A stretch of 64,000 bases of DNA from Leptothoe spongobia TAU-MAC 1115 (lineage in GTDB: Bacteria; Cyanobacteriota; Cyanobacteriia; Phormidesmidales; Phormidesmidaceae): contig NZ_JADOES010000006.1 of assembly GCF_018739885.1 (NCBI RefSeq), positions 95,958-159,957 on the forward strand. Direction: 5' to 3'. Each line of letters opens with the position of its first letter. Positions within the stretch are counted from its first letter, which is position 1. The notes below the pieces were generated by a model. That model ran no database searches and was not told the origin of the DNA. It was given only the letters and a program-made list of their open reading frames with translations. The position numbers and the translations under genes were made by a program. Of the stretch, positions 17,671-26,032 are shown in pieces.

Positions 17671-20058
17671 ATGGCTCAACCAACAGCGTATGAACAATAT
17701 ATGGTTGAACTGATCAACCGGATTCGGGCGAATCCAACTGCGGCCACACAACGCTATAGAGGCCCCTTAGGCAATAATACCGCTACCCCCAAGGAACCAT
17801 TGGCCATCAGCCTGAAATTGACTGATGCCGCTCAAGGTCACAGTAACGATATGCTGCGCCGAGGTTTCTTTAGCCATTCCGGTTCCAACGGCAGCAGCGC
17901 CATTGAACGCATCGAAGACACCGGATTCCCCTTACAAACGTTTCGCACCCCTCAAAATCAACTCTGGTCTTATGGGGAAAACATCTCGGCCAAACCCCTC
18001 GAAGACATCAACAACCCTACCCCCCGAGTCACAACTCAAGATATTGATAACCATATCTACTGGGCAGCAGCGGGTGGGGGCTGGTGGCCTAGTTCAGGAC
18101 ACCGAGACACCATTTTGCGCGAGGGCTACAAAGAAATTGGTGTGGGGATTGCTAATGGTCCCTATTCTCGCTATGGCAACAAAAGCTATTCGATTGCCAC
18201 AGCCAACTTTGGTACCCGAGACCTTGACGGTGTTTATGAGACGCAGGACCTTGACCAGGCATTTCTCACGGGGGTAGCGTTCGATGACAACGTCAACGAT
18301 GACGATTTCTACACCCCTGGTGAAGGCTTGGGGGGCGTTAATATTCAGGCAATTCGTCAGTCAGACAACAAGGCCTTTTCCACCCGGACATTTGGCTCGG
18401 GAGGCTACTCACTGGCTCTGGATACAGGAACCTATCAGGTCACCTTCTCGGGTGGTGGGCTCAAAAAGTCGATCACTGAAACCGTGCGCATTGGCAACCA
18501 GAATGTCAAACTCGACCTTGATACCGACGAGCGAGGGATTGTGACCGGCCCCAATCCCAATCCGCAGCCCACACCCACCAATGATGTCATTGGCCCCGAC
18601 TTTAATGGTGATGGCAAAACCGATATCCTCTGGCAAGATGCCAAGACAGGACAACTCAAAGCCCGATTGCTCAATGGAGCCAACACCCTTCGCACCACAG
18701 ATATAGGCAAGATTACCAACACCAACTTTGCGGTGCGAGCTATTGGTGATTTTAATGGCGATGGGAAGGATGATCTGGTGTTGCAAGGTGGTCCTGACGC
18801 TCGTATCGATGCCTGGTTCCTGAATGGGACCAACCGTAATGGCAGTGAAACGATCTTCGAGAGTTTGTTTGACACTCAGCAAGAGGTTCAAGGAGCCGCT
18901 GATTTCAACAACGATGGAAAAGACGATCTCATCATCCGGAATACGCGCACTGGGGAAAACGAACTCTGGCTCATGGATGGCACTGAGTGGCAGCAAGATG
19001 TCGCTCTGCCAGAGCGTCAAGGCAAAGACTGGTATATCGGGGGGGCCGCTGATTTCAATCAGGATGAGAAGGTCGACCTCCTCTGGCGTAATCAGAAAAC
19101 AGGTCAAAACCAGGTTTGGTATATGAATGGTGGCCAACGGCAGGGAACCGCCAATCTGCCAGGTCGCCAAGATACCAAGTGGGCCATTGCCGGGGTCGGT
19201 GATCTCAACCGAGATGGCCGGGCCGATGTCCTCTGGCGCAACTTGTCGAACGGTCAAAACCAGGGCTGGATTCTGAACAAGACCCAGCGTATTCGAACTG
19301 TTGAGCTGGCATCGCAAGGGACTCAGTGGCACACGCCTGCCAGTCTTGATATTCCTGTACCACCCAACCCGGAACCGCCTGCCCCCAAACCTCCGACCCC
19401 CTCAGGGCCGAATGTAATCATGAGTAACAATGCTGTTATTCGTGGTACTAGTCAGATTGACAAGATTATTGGTGGCTCTAAGAGTCAGACCATTGGTGGA
19501 AAAGAAGGTAATGATATTATTGGAGGAAAGGGCGGTAACGATAAAATCTACGGCGACCAGGGTGCTGATAAGTTGTTTGGCGATTCAGGTAATGATCTGG
19601 TCTCTGGTGGTTCAGGAAATGATCATGTGGCTGGTGGATCGGGTAATGACCGGCTTCTAGGGGGCACTGGCTCAGATAAGCTTGTAGGTGGTGATGGTAA
19701 CGATATCCTGCAAGGGACAGGAGGTGGAACTGCCCCCGAAAAAGACGTGATGACCGGCGGTAAAGGCAGCGATACTTTTATTTTGGGTAACAAGTCTGGT
19801 GCGTTTTATGATGATGACAATTCAGGCTCCATGGGACTATCGAACTATGCCCTCATCACTGACCTGAAAGTGGGCCAGGGCGATCGGATCCAGCTCAGTA
19901 ACGATCATGACTATCGCTTGGGCTCTGCTCCTAATGGTGTTGACAGTGGTCGTGCCTTGTTTATCGACAATGGTACTGGTCAGCAAGATGAGCTGATTGC
20001 TGTCATCCGTGGTGCAGGTAATATCAACCTCAATAGCAGTACCTTTCAATACGTCTAA
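17671..20058 (+). CDS. Large secreted CAP-domain protein with FG-GAP/VCBS and RTX repeats
   Basis: About 795 residues from ATG 17671, chosen because AAGGAG lies at 17656-17661; the frame is open further up. Domains in order: CAP (about 5-195; HSNDMLRRGFFSHSG, GENISAKP, SSGHRDTIL, EIGVGIA), an SdrD_B/SpaA-like beta domain (about 195-290; FDDNVNDDDFYTPGEGLGGVNI), five FG-GAP/VCBS-type repeats with calcium-loop cores such as DFNGDGKTDILW, DFNNDGKDDLIIR and DLNRDGRADVLW, a Pro-rich linker, and RTX nonapeptides ending STFQYV. There is no signal peptide, so type I secretion is likely. The last about 215 residues are nearly identical to those of the gene at 15831. Probable extracellular adhesin or matrix protein. 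Confidence 0.85.
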   Translation: MAQPTAYEQYMVELINRIRANPTAATQRYRGPLGNNTATPKEPLAISLKLTDAAQGHSNDMLRRGFFSHSGSNGSSAIERIEDTGFPLQTFRTPQNQLWSYGENISAKPLEDINNPTPRVTTQDIDNHIYWAAAGGGWWPSSGHRDTILREGYKEIGVGIANGPYSRYGNKSYSIATANFGTRDLDGVYETQDLDQAFLTGVAFDDNVNDDDFYTPGEGLGGVNIQAIRQSDNKAFSTRTFGSGGYSLALDTGTYQVTFSGGGLKKSITETVRIGNQNVKLDLDTDERGIVTGPNPNPQPTPTNDVIGPDFNGDGKTDILWQDAKTGQLKARLLNGANTLRTTDIGKITNTNFAVRAIGDFNGDGKDDLVLQGGPDARIDAWFLNGTNRNGSETIFESLFDTQQEVQGAADFNNDGKDDLIIRNTRTGENELWLMDGTEWQQDVALPERQGKDWYIGGAADFNQDEKVDLLWRNQKTGQNQVWYMNGGQRQGTANLPGRQDTKWAIAGVGDLNRDGRADVLWRNLSNGQNQGWILNKTQRIRTVELASQGTQWHTPASLDIPVPPNPEPPAPKPPTPSGPNVIMSNNAVIRGTSQIDKIIGGSKSQTIGGKEGNDIIGGKGGNDKIYGDQGADKLFGDSGNDLVSGGSGNDHVAGGSGNDRLLGGTGSDKLVGGDGNDILQGTGGGTAPEKDVMTGGKGSDTFILGNKSGAFYDDDNSGSMGLSNYALITDLKVGQGDRIQLSNDHDYRLGSAPNGVDSGRALFIDNGTGQQDELIAVIRGAGNINLNSSTFQYV

Positions 20059-20145
20059 TCTGTTACAAGTACCGATATGGGTGCAAGATTCTGAGATGCA
20101 CATTGTTATAGAGCATCTACTGTCGTAGGTTGTTGCTCAAACTTA

Positions 20146-20194
20146 ATCAAAAACAACAAGGGATGCATTGATAAAACCCCTTGTTGTTTTTGAT
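20146..20194. terminator. Bidirectional terminator between CAP-RTX gene and LuxR regulator
   Basis: A 17-bp perfect inverted repeat: ATCAAAAACAACAAGGG at 20146-20162 and CCCTTGTTGTTTTTGAT at 20178-20194, loop 15 bases. The arm carries A/T runs on both strands, so it can end transcripts from both convergent genes. Confidence 0.8.
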
Positions 20195-20217
20195 ATCGAA
20201 GCTGTCTCTGTCTATCA

Positions 20218-20847
20218 CTAAACCAACCACTGAGACTGTTCTTTTTTGACGTAGATATTCTTCAAGTGTTTTTTGACGGTGTTTTCAGAAATAAACAAGG
20301 CCTTGGCAATATCTTTGTAGCTTTGATCCATGCGCTTTAAACACCAAACCTCTGTTTCTCTCGTGGTCAAGCCATAGCGCTGAGCCTCTTGCTTTGCGAT
20401 CGCAATCAAGGATTGTTGACGATTTTCTAACGTAATCAAAAAGCAATTATTAGACTCATAGGCCCTATACTCCCAATCAAACCACTGTGCTCTCATCAAG
20501 ATAGTTCCTTGGGCAGTGGAGATCTCATCTTCTAAAACAATGTTGCAATCTGAGGGCAAGATATCAGATTGTTCATCCTGATGTTCGACCAGACTTTGAC
20601 AAGTGCGCCAGAGTCTATCAGGGATAAATGTAGATGAGGAACAAGGAAGATTCTCGAGCAGGGCTTCGGCACGACTATTTTTATGTAAAATGGTACCGTT
20701 TTGAGCCACAATCACAAGACCAACAGTAAAACTTTCAATGGCTGTTAGTAGTAGCGTGGCCTGCATGTCAAAAGATTCATTAGTGTCTCTCATGGGTGCA
20801 GCCTGGGATGAAACTGGTCGGGGAACAAGTTGAATCTGAGAAGCCAT
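20218..20847 (-). CDS. LuxR-family transcriptional regulator with N-terminal PAS-like domain
   Basis: 209 residues. Residues about 28-140 resemble a PAS sensor (FTVGLVIVAQNGTILHKNSRAEALLENLP). The C-terminal helix-turn-helix is clear: YGLTTRETEVWCLKRMDQSYKDIAKALFISENTVKKHLKNIY at about 158-199, matching the LuxR/NarL DNA-binding domain. The protein stops ten residues after the recognition helix, slightly shorter than usual. No receiver domain is present, so it probably senses a ligand or interacts with a partner. It is convergent with the CAP-RTX gene and divergent from ureE; a regulatory link to either is only a guess. Confidence 0.8.
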   Translation of the reverse strand: MASQIQLVPRPVSSQAAPMRDTNESFDMQATLLLTAIESFTVGLVIVAQNGTILHKNSRAEALLENLPCSSSTFIPDRLWRTCQSLVEHQDEQSDILPSDCNIVLEDEISTAQGTILMRAQWFDWEYRAYESNNCFLITLENRQQSLIAIAKQEAQRYGLTTRETEVWCLKRMDQSYKDIAKALFISENTVKKHLKNIYVKKEQSQWLV

Positions 20848-21115
20848 AACTAGCGGGAAGTAAGTGGCAAATGAACGTGTAAAAATTCGTTGACTGCTCT
20901 AGGGGTCTTTAGCGCTCGTATAAAATGCTGAATTTCCTAGTGGAAAATACGGATATTTGTGATGGTGTTTACCTCATGCTCAGGTTGGGCATCTCCGTAC
21001 GGACTTGTGACAGTTTGGGTGGCGGCATAGAACAAGTGCGCTTAATCTATTCGCCTAATCTGAGTGGTGCCAGCATGTGGCATCCTAATTAGGGACAACG
21101 CATGTGTGACTATTC

Positions 21116-21676
21116 GTGTACGTTTTTACTCAGAAAGTAGCGTCAGCGCTCACGCCTACGTTGACATTGGCTTTGACGGCTGAAGAGCGTACCCGCTCTC
21201 GATATCGATACATAATTTCCCGTGGGATTACGGATGCTGCTGGCGATATGGCCAGTTCAGTTACCCGTGATTCTGACCCTCATCACAGGTGCGAAATCTA
21301 CCTGGAGCTGACTCGGGGAACTACGTTGCAGGGGGGGGATTGTTTAAAAGGAGAAGACCATAGTCAGATCCTAAAAATTGTGGCGAAACCTGAACCGGTC
21401 TTAACGGTACGGGCTTCGACTATCGCTCAGCCCCCGTCGGCTATCGCTCAGCCCCCGTCGGCTATCGCTCAGCCCCCGTCGACTAATGCTTTATGGCTAT
21501 TGCGGGCTGCCTACCATTTAGGCAACCGCCATGTGAGCCTGGAGGTGGGTTCTGATTATTTGCGCCTATCCCCAGATCCTGTACTGGAGTCAATGTTGGC
21601 AGGTTTTGAGGTCACGGTGACGGCTGAGACTGCCCCCTTTCAACCGGAGTCTGGTGCCTATGGCCATCACCATTGA
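21116..21676 (+). CDS. ureE: Urease accessory protein UreE (nickel chaperone)
   Basis: 186 residues, GTG start. The N-terminal domain contains LALTAEERTRSRYRY and the urease-peptide-binding region (ELTRGTTLQGGDCLKGED); the C-terminal metallochaperone domain has LLRAAYHLGNRHVSLEV, with the conserved nickel-binding His of GNRH, and a His-rich end AYGHHH. UreE delivers nickel to the UreFGH-urease complex. Unusual: between the domains (residues about 102-122) there are three perfect 7-residue repeats (IAQPPSA) from a 21-bp DNA repeat. The end overlaps the ureF start. Urease structural genes are not in this window. Confidence 0.9.
   Translation: MYVFTQKVASALTPTLTLALTAEERTRSRYRYIISRGITDAAGDMASSVTRDSDPHHRCEIYLELTRGTTLQGGDCLKGEDHSQILKIVAKPEPVLTVRASTIAQPPSAIAQPPSAIAQPPSTNALWLLRAAYHLGNRHVSLEVGSDYLRLSPDPVLESMLAGFEVTVTAETAPFQPESGAYGHHH
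21420..21482 (+). repeat. Three tandem 21-bp repeats inside ureE
   Basis: Three consecutive copies, 21420-21440, 21441-21461 and 21462-21482, starting CTATCGCTCAGCCCCC; only the final base of the third differs. The period is in frame (7 codons), adding a Pro/Gln-rich flexible segment between the two UreE domains. Copy number is likely variable by slippage. Confidence 0.9.
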
Positions 21677-22340
21677 TGAGCAAGCTTTGCTCAAACTGCT
21701 GCAGCTGACGAGTCCAGCCTTGCCAGTGGGGGCTTTTAGTTATTCGGAAGGGTTGGAAACCTTGGTGATGCAGGGGTATCTGCTGGATAGTGCCACCCTA
21801 TACAGCTGGCTGGTGCAGGAGCTGCGCTATGGCGGTGTGCGATTGGATGTGGCGATCGCAACCCGTGCCCATCATCACTATCAAAACCCCGAGCAGCTCC
21901 GCTATTGGAACGATTGGTTGACGGCTAGCCGTGATACCGCCGAACTACGTCAACAAAGCTGGCAAATGGGGCGCGCCTTCGTCCGTCTAGGTCAAAAACT
22001 ACACCCTGAACTGCAACCGACCTTCACCGCTTGCGGCACTCCTTGCAATTTCTCCGTTGCTTTTGGCATCATCGCCGCCCACTGGCAGATCGACATTCAC
22101 ACCATGGCCCTTGGCTATTTGCAAAGCTGGGCGGCCAACCTGATTGGGGCGGCTATCAAACTCGTTCCTTTGGGGCAAACCGATGGTCAGATGTGTCTGC
22201 TGCAATTGATCCCTGAGCTGAAAACGGCAGCAGAGTGCATTGTGCAATTACAGGATGATCAGCTGTATGTCAGTGGATGGGGCGGTGCGATCGCAAGTAT
22301 GCACCACGAAACCCTCTACACCCGCCTTTTCCGCAGTTAG
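21660..22340 (+). CDS. ureF: Urease accessory protein UreF
   Basis: 226 residues from ATG 21660, overlapping the end of ureE by 17 bases; a GTG two codons upstream is possible. The signature is LLQLTSPALPVGAFSYSEGLETLV at about 8-31, with the conserved central YWNDWLTASRDTAELRQQSWQMGRAF and C-terminal YLQSWAANLIGAAIKLVPLGQ. UreF forms a complex with UreG and UreH/D and gates nickel insertion into urease, controlling UreG GTPase activity. The overlap implies translational coupling to ureE. Confidence 0.93.
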   Translation: MAITIDEQALLKLLQLTSPALPVGAFSYSEGLETLVMQGYLLDSATLYSWLVQELRYGGVRLDVAIATRAHHHYQNPEQLRYWNDWLTASRDTAELRQQSWQMGRAFVRLGQKLHPELQPTFTACGTPCNFSVAFGIIAAHWQIDIHTMALGYLQSWAANLIGAAIKLVPLGQTDGQMCLLQLIPELKTAAECIVQLQDDQLYVSGWGGAIASMHHETLYTRLFRS

Positions 22341-22406
22341 AAATAACTTTTAAGTTTTGAAGGCAAATTCTAGATTCACGAACCATGGGTTTTACCCTAG
22401 GATTTA

Positions 22407-22438
22407 TTGTAGAGACCTTCCATGGAAGGTCTCTACAA
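22407..22438. repeat. 32-nt perfect palindrome between ureF and ureG
   Basis: A perfect palindrome centred on CATG at 22421-22424; the left arm is TTGTAGAGACCTTCCA and the right arm its exact complement, with no loop. Its 28-nt core (22409-22436) has the same design as the palindrome at 61645-61672 (GTAG-purine-G-purine-C...CATG...CTAC). From memory, GTAGAGAC...GTCTCTAC palindromes are abundant in several cyanobacterial genomes. It is probably a dispersed repetitive element rather than a gene-specific operator. It sits in the ureF-ureG gap and may form an mRNA hairpin. Confidence 0.8.
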
Positions 22439-22462
22439 AACGGATTTCGATATCCATACCCC

Positions 22463-23089
22463 ATGACCTCCTCCCCCTATCGAGTTGGCGTCGCCGGTCC
22501 CGTCGGCTCTGGCAAAACCGCCCTGGTTGATGCCCTTTGCAAATCCATGCGCGATGACTATTCCATCGCCGTAGTCACTAACGATATCTATACCCAAGAA
22601 GACGCCCAGTTTTTGGTGCGAAGTCAGGCCCTGCTGGACCATAGCCGCATCGTTGGTGTCGAAACCGGTGGCTGTCCACACACGGCAATTCGCGAAGATG
22701 CATCCCTTAATCTGGTCGCTATTGAGGATCTAGAAGCCCGGTTTAAAGACCTCGATCTGATTTTTGTCGAGAGCGGGGGCGATAACCTGGCCGCCACCTT
22801 TAGTCCAGAACTGGTGGACCTCACCCTCTATGTGATCGATGTCGCCGCTGGCGATAAAATCCCCCGCAAAGGCGGCCCAGGCATTACCAAGTCCGATTTA
22901 CTGGTGATTAATAAGATTGATCTGGCCCCCATGGTGGGTGCTGATTTATCTGTAATGGATCGTGATGCCAAAACCATGCGAGGTGACAAACCCTTTGTAT
23001 TTACAAACCTTAAAGAAAGCCAAGGTTTAGAAACGATTGAATCGTTTATCCAGTACCAGGGACGGCTGTCAGTACCTCAATCCGTCTAG
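22463..23089 (+). CDS. ureG: Urease accessory GTPase UreG
   Basis: About 208 residues from ATG 22463; the frame extends upstream through the palindrome, but family length and alignment favour this start. P-loop [19 protein letters not shown] at about 7-25, metal-binding motif [18 protein letters not shown] (Cys-Pro-His), Walker B-like [15 protein letters not shown], and guanine specificity motif NKIDLAP. UreG hydrolyses GTP to drive nickel insertion into urease, with UreE as the nickel source. It ends the accessory trio and precedes the urea transporter genes, so uptake and hydrolysis of urea are encoded side by side. Confidence 0.95.
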   Translation: MTSSPYRVGVAGPVGSGKTALVDALCKSMRDDYSIAVVTNDIYTQEDAQFLVRSQALLDHSRIVGVETGGCPHTAIREDASLNLVAIEDLEARFKDLDLIFVESGGDNLAATFSPELVDLTLYVIDVAAGDKIPRKGGPGITKSDLLVINKIDLAPMVGADLSVMDRDAKTMRGDKPFVFTNLKESQGLETIESFIQYQGRLSVPQSV

Positions 23090-23218
23090 GCTATCGGTCA
23101 GCCTCAAACATTAGCATTAGTTTGTCCATAGTGGCGATGCTGCAGCCTAAAGTCACTTGGGGATAATGCTGGGGATCAAAAGCAAACAAAAGCAAATAAA
23201 TCTGTAGAAAGCCAAAAA

Positions 23219-23260
23219 GTATCAACCACTACAATTCCCTCTTTCTGCAAGACTTACCAT
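23219..23260 (+). promoter_or_regulatory. NtcA-activated promoter of the urt operon
   Basis: GTA-TCAACCAC-TAC at 23219-23232 exactly matches the NtcA consensus GTA-N8-TAC. It is followed by 22 bases and then TACCAT at 23255-23260, matching the TAN3T -10 box at the spacing expected for class II NtcA-activated promoters. The start would be about 95 bases upstream of urtA. Urea transport in cyanobacteria is known to be under NtcA nitrogen control, which fits. Confidence 0.8.
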
Positions 23261-23362
23261 CACGGAGCAAATACGTGTATCTACGGTAGCTGTGACGATT
23301 CGTGTTGCAGTGGCCGATTCTTGATGCCATAGGTGTGTGAGTCGTTAGATAAGGAACGCCCA

Positions 23363-24682
23363 ATGACGAGGATTAATAGACGTAAATTTTTGGTGTACGG
23401 CTCTACTGCCGTAGGTACCAGCATTTTGCTAAAGGCTTGTGGTGGTACTTCCGACACTACTGGTGGCACTACTGCACCAGCTGAAGGTGAAGCTACGACA
23501 GCCTCTGCTGGTGGCGGTGGCGATACTATCAAAGTGGGTATTCTGCACTCCCTAAGTGGCACCATGGCCATTAGTGAGACCACTGTGGTAGATGCTGAAG
23601 AACTTGCTATCAAAGAAATTAATGCCGCTGGCGGTGTTCTCGGTAAGCAAATCGAAATCGTTAAGGAAGACGGTGCTTCCGATTGGGATACCTTTGCTGA
23701 GAAAGCAGAGAAACTGATCGACCAAGACCAAGTTTCCGTCGTATTTGGCTGCTGGACATCGGCTAGCCGCAAGAAAGTACTACCCGTATTTGAAGCCAAG
23801 GACCACATGTTGTGGTATCCCGTTCAATACGAGGGCCAAGAGTGTTCTAAGAACATTTTCTATACCGGTGCTGCCCCCAACCAGCAAATTGAGCCTGCCG
23901 TAGACTGGCTGCTGGAGAACAAAGGTAAGGACTTCTTCCTGGTTGGTTCTGACTATGTTTTCCCTCGGACTGCTAACAACATTATCAAAGAGCAGTTGAA
24001 GGCCAAAGGTGGCACCACTGTCGGTGAAGACTACCTGCCCCTAGGTAACACTGAAGTCACCCCCATCATCACCAAGATCAAGGCCGCGCTCCCCGACGGC
24101 GGTGTGATCTTCAATAGCCTTAACGGTGACAGCAACGTCGCCTTCTTTAAGCAGCTTAAGGGCGCTGGCATGGGTCCTGACAAGTACCCGGTTATGTCCG
24201 TGAGTATTGCAGAAGAAGAAGTGCGCACCATTGGCCCCGACTTCCTCAAAGGTCACTATGCAGCTTGGAACTATTTCCAAACGGTTGAGAGTCCTGAGAA
24301 TGAGAAGTGGGTTTCTGACTTCAAGGCCGAGTACGGTGATGATCGGGTAACCAATGACCCCATGGAAGCCGCTTACATCATGGTCTATCTATGGAGCCAG
24401 GCGGTTGAAAAAGCAGGTTCCACAGATATCGCTGCTGTTCGTGAAGCAGCCTATGGTCAAACCTTTGATGCTCCCGGTGGTACGGTTACCATGAACCCCA
24501 ACCATCACATCTCCAAGATTGTTCGCATTGGTGAGATCCGTGAGGACGGTCTGTTTGATATTGTCTCTGCAACTGATGGTCCTGTGACTCCAATTCCCTG
24601 GAATCAGTTTGTAGAAGACACTAAGGGCTATGCCTGTGACTGGTCCGACCCGGCCAAAGGTGGTAAGTACAAAGAAGCCTAA
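23363..24682 (+). CDS. urtA: Urea ABC transporter, substrate-binding protein UrtA
   Basis: About 439 residues from ATG 23363, preceded by AAGGA; the frame opens ten codons earlier. The N-terminus has a twin-arginine-like RRKFLVYGS and a lipobox LLKAC, so it is probably a Tat-exported lipoprotein. The mature protein is a periplasmic binding protein of the branched-chain amino acid/amide type ([17 protein letters not shown]..., [33 protein letters not shown] region). It binds urea and delivers it to UrtBC. First gene of the operon, behind the NtcA promoter, and followed by a hairpin that may keep its expression above that of the other subunits. Confidence 0.95.
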   Translation: MTRINRRKFLVYGSTAVGTSILLKACGGTSDTTGGTTAPAEGEATTASAGGGGDTIKVGILHSLSGTMAISETTVVDAEELAIKEINAAGGVLGKQIEIVKEDGASDWDTFAEKAEKLIDQDQVSVVFGCWTSASRKKVLPVFEAKDHMLWYPVQYEGQECSKNIFYTGAAPNQQIEPAVDWLLENKGKDFFLVGSDYVFPRTANNIIKEQLKAKGGTTVGEDYLPLGNTEVTPIITKIKAALPDGGVIFNSLNGDSNVAFFKQLKGAGMGPDKYPVMSVSIAEEEVRTIGPDFLKGHYAAWNYFQTVESPENEKWVSDFKAEYGDDRVTNDPMEAAYIMVYLWSQAVEKAGSTDIAAVREAAYGQTFDAPGGTVTMNPNHHISKIVRIGEIREDGLFDIVSATDGPVTPIPWNQFVEDTKGYACDWSDPAKGGKYKEA

Positions 24683-24706
24683 GGCTCTGGTAGATTAGCT
24701 AACAGG

Positions 24707-24744
24707 GGGAAGGGTCACTTGTAAAAGAGACTCTTCCCTTTTTT
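24707..24744 (+). terminator. Hairpin plus T-run between urtA and urtB (attenuator-type)
   Basis: GGGAAGGGTC at 24707-24716 pairs with GACTCTTCCC at 24729-24738 (one G-U pair), loop 12 bases, followed by six T at 24739-24744. It fits a rho-independent terminator. Within an operon it would reduce transcription of urtBCDE relative to the abundant binding protein. Confidence 0.75.
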
Positions 24745-24865
24745 GCTGGGGGATGCCTTTTTTCTTAAATCTCTCCTTCTAGGGATGGGGGCTGGCAAGA
24801 GGTTTACTCGATAAAGTTTTCACAACAACACAGGCAACTGTCAACGTATTTCACAGGTAATTGTC

Positions 24866-26032
24866 GTGCTCGACGGTTTAATCAACGGCATATTTAATGG
24901 CATCAGCATTGGCGCGGTGCTTCTAATTGTGGCCCTGGGTCTGGCCATCGTTTTTGGCCTCATGGGCGTGATCAACTTAGCCCATGGAGAGCTAATGATG
25001 CTGGGGGCCTACACCACCTATGTGGTCCAAAACGGATTCAAGTCCTTTGGTGATGGAGCCCAAGACTTTTATATTTTGGCAGCCCTGCCGTTATCTTTTC
25101 TGGTGGCCGCCCTGGTGGGCTTAGCATTGGAACGCAGTGTCATTCGACTGCTCTACGGGCGACCATTGGAAACATTGTTGGCTACTTGGGGGGTGAGTCT
25201 CATCCTGCAGCAGTTCGTCCGCAGTGTTAGCTGGGCTATGACTTTTGGGCTTTTGGTGGTGTGTCTGTTGCTCTTTGGCGGACGAGCTGCATTGAGCAAA
25301 TTAGCTAATTTAGGACCACGTCAGAAGTTGGCCAACTTTGTCGTTTTGGTGCTATCCGCTGGCATTGGGGTAACCCTGGGGCGGTCCCTGAATGGCAACG
25401 ATGCCCTGGCTAAACCCTGGTTTAGTGCTCGTAATGTGGACGTTACCGCACCTAGCTGGCTACAGGACAGCATTAGTGTGACCGATACCCTGTCCTTTCC
25501 TGCGGCACGACTTTTTATCATTGCGTTGACGATTATTTGTTTAGTGGGGACATTTTGGTTTCTTAATAAGTCGGCCTGGGGCTTACGTATTCGAGCCGTT
25601 ACCCAAAACCGTGACATGAGTGCCTGTTTGGGGATTCCGACGAAGCGAGTGGATGCCCTGACTTTTGCCCTCGGCTCTGGCTTAGCCGGGATCGCTGGTT
25701 GTGCCGTTACCTTGCTGGGTTCGGTGGGGCCAAACCTGGGGAGTAACTATATTGTGGATGCCTTTATGGTTGTTGTTGTCGGCGGGGTTGGCAAGTTGGT
25801 GGGCAGTATTGTTGCTGCCCTGATTATTGGTATTGTTTCCTACATTTTGGGGTCCGGTACCTTAGTGCTAATGTTGCCGTCCAGCGAGGCCATACAGCCT
25901 TTGATTGATACGGCCACCTTCTTTGCGACCACCAGTATGGCCAAGGTGTTAGTGTTTGCCCTGATTATTGCCTTTTTGCAGGTTAAGCCCGCTGGCTTGT
26001 TTCCCCAAAAAGGCCGCTCGGTGGAGGTGTAA
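24866..26032 (+). CDS. urtB: Urea ABC transporter permease UrtB
   Basis: 388 residues, GTG start. Multi-spanning permease of the LivH family: IFNGISIGAVLLIVALGLAIVFGLMGVINLAHGELMMLGAY at the N-terminus, the EAA-like cytoplasmic region AVTQNRDMSACLGIPTKRVDALTFALGSGLAGIAGC, and a C-terminal VLVFALIIAFLQVKPAGLFPQKGR typical of UrtB. It forms the membrane channel with UrtC. Its stop overlaps the urtC start by one base (TAATG), with GGAGGTG as the urtC ribosome binding site. Confidence 0.95.
   Translation: MLDGLINGIFNGISIGAVLLIVALGLAIVFGLMGVINLAHGELMMLGAYTTYVVQNGFKSFGDGAQDFYILAALPLSFLVAALVGLALERSVIRLLYGRPLETLLATWGVSLILQQFVRSVSWAMTFGLLVVCLLLFGGRAALSKLANLGPRQKLANFVVLVLSAGIGVTLGRSLNGNDALAKPWFSARNVDVTAPSWLQDSISVTDTLSFPAARLFIIALTIICLVGTFWFLNKSAWGLRIRAVTQNRDMSACLGIPTKRVDALTFALGSGLAGIAGCAVTLLGSVGPNLGSNYIVDAFMVVVVGGVGKLVGSIVAALIIGIVSYILGSGTLVLMLPSSEAIQPLIDTATFFATTSMAKVLVFALIIAFLQVKPAGLFPQKGRSVEV

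Noticed and set aside
18409..19332. 307-codon minus-strand frame inside the large CAP-RTX gene
   Set aside because: Antisense shadow of the regular FG-GAP repeats; the sense strand has clear domains.
21420..21482. Possible CRISPR or regulatory repeat
   Set aside because: Contiguous 21-bp in-frame coding repeat in ureE with no spacers.
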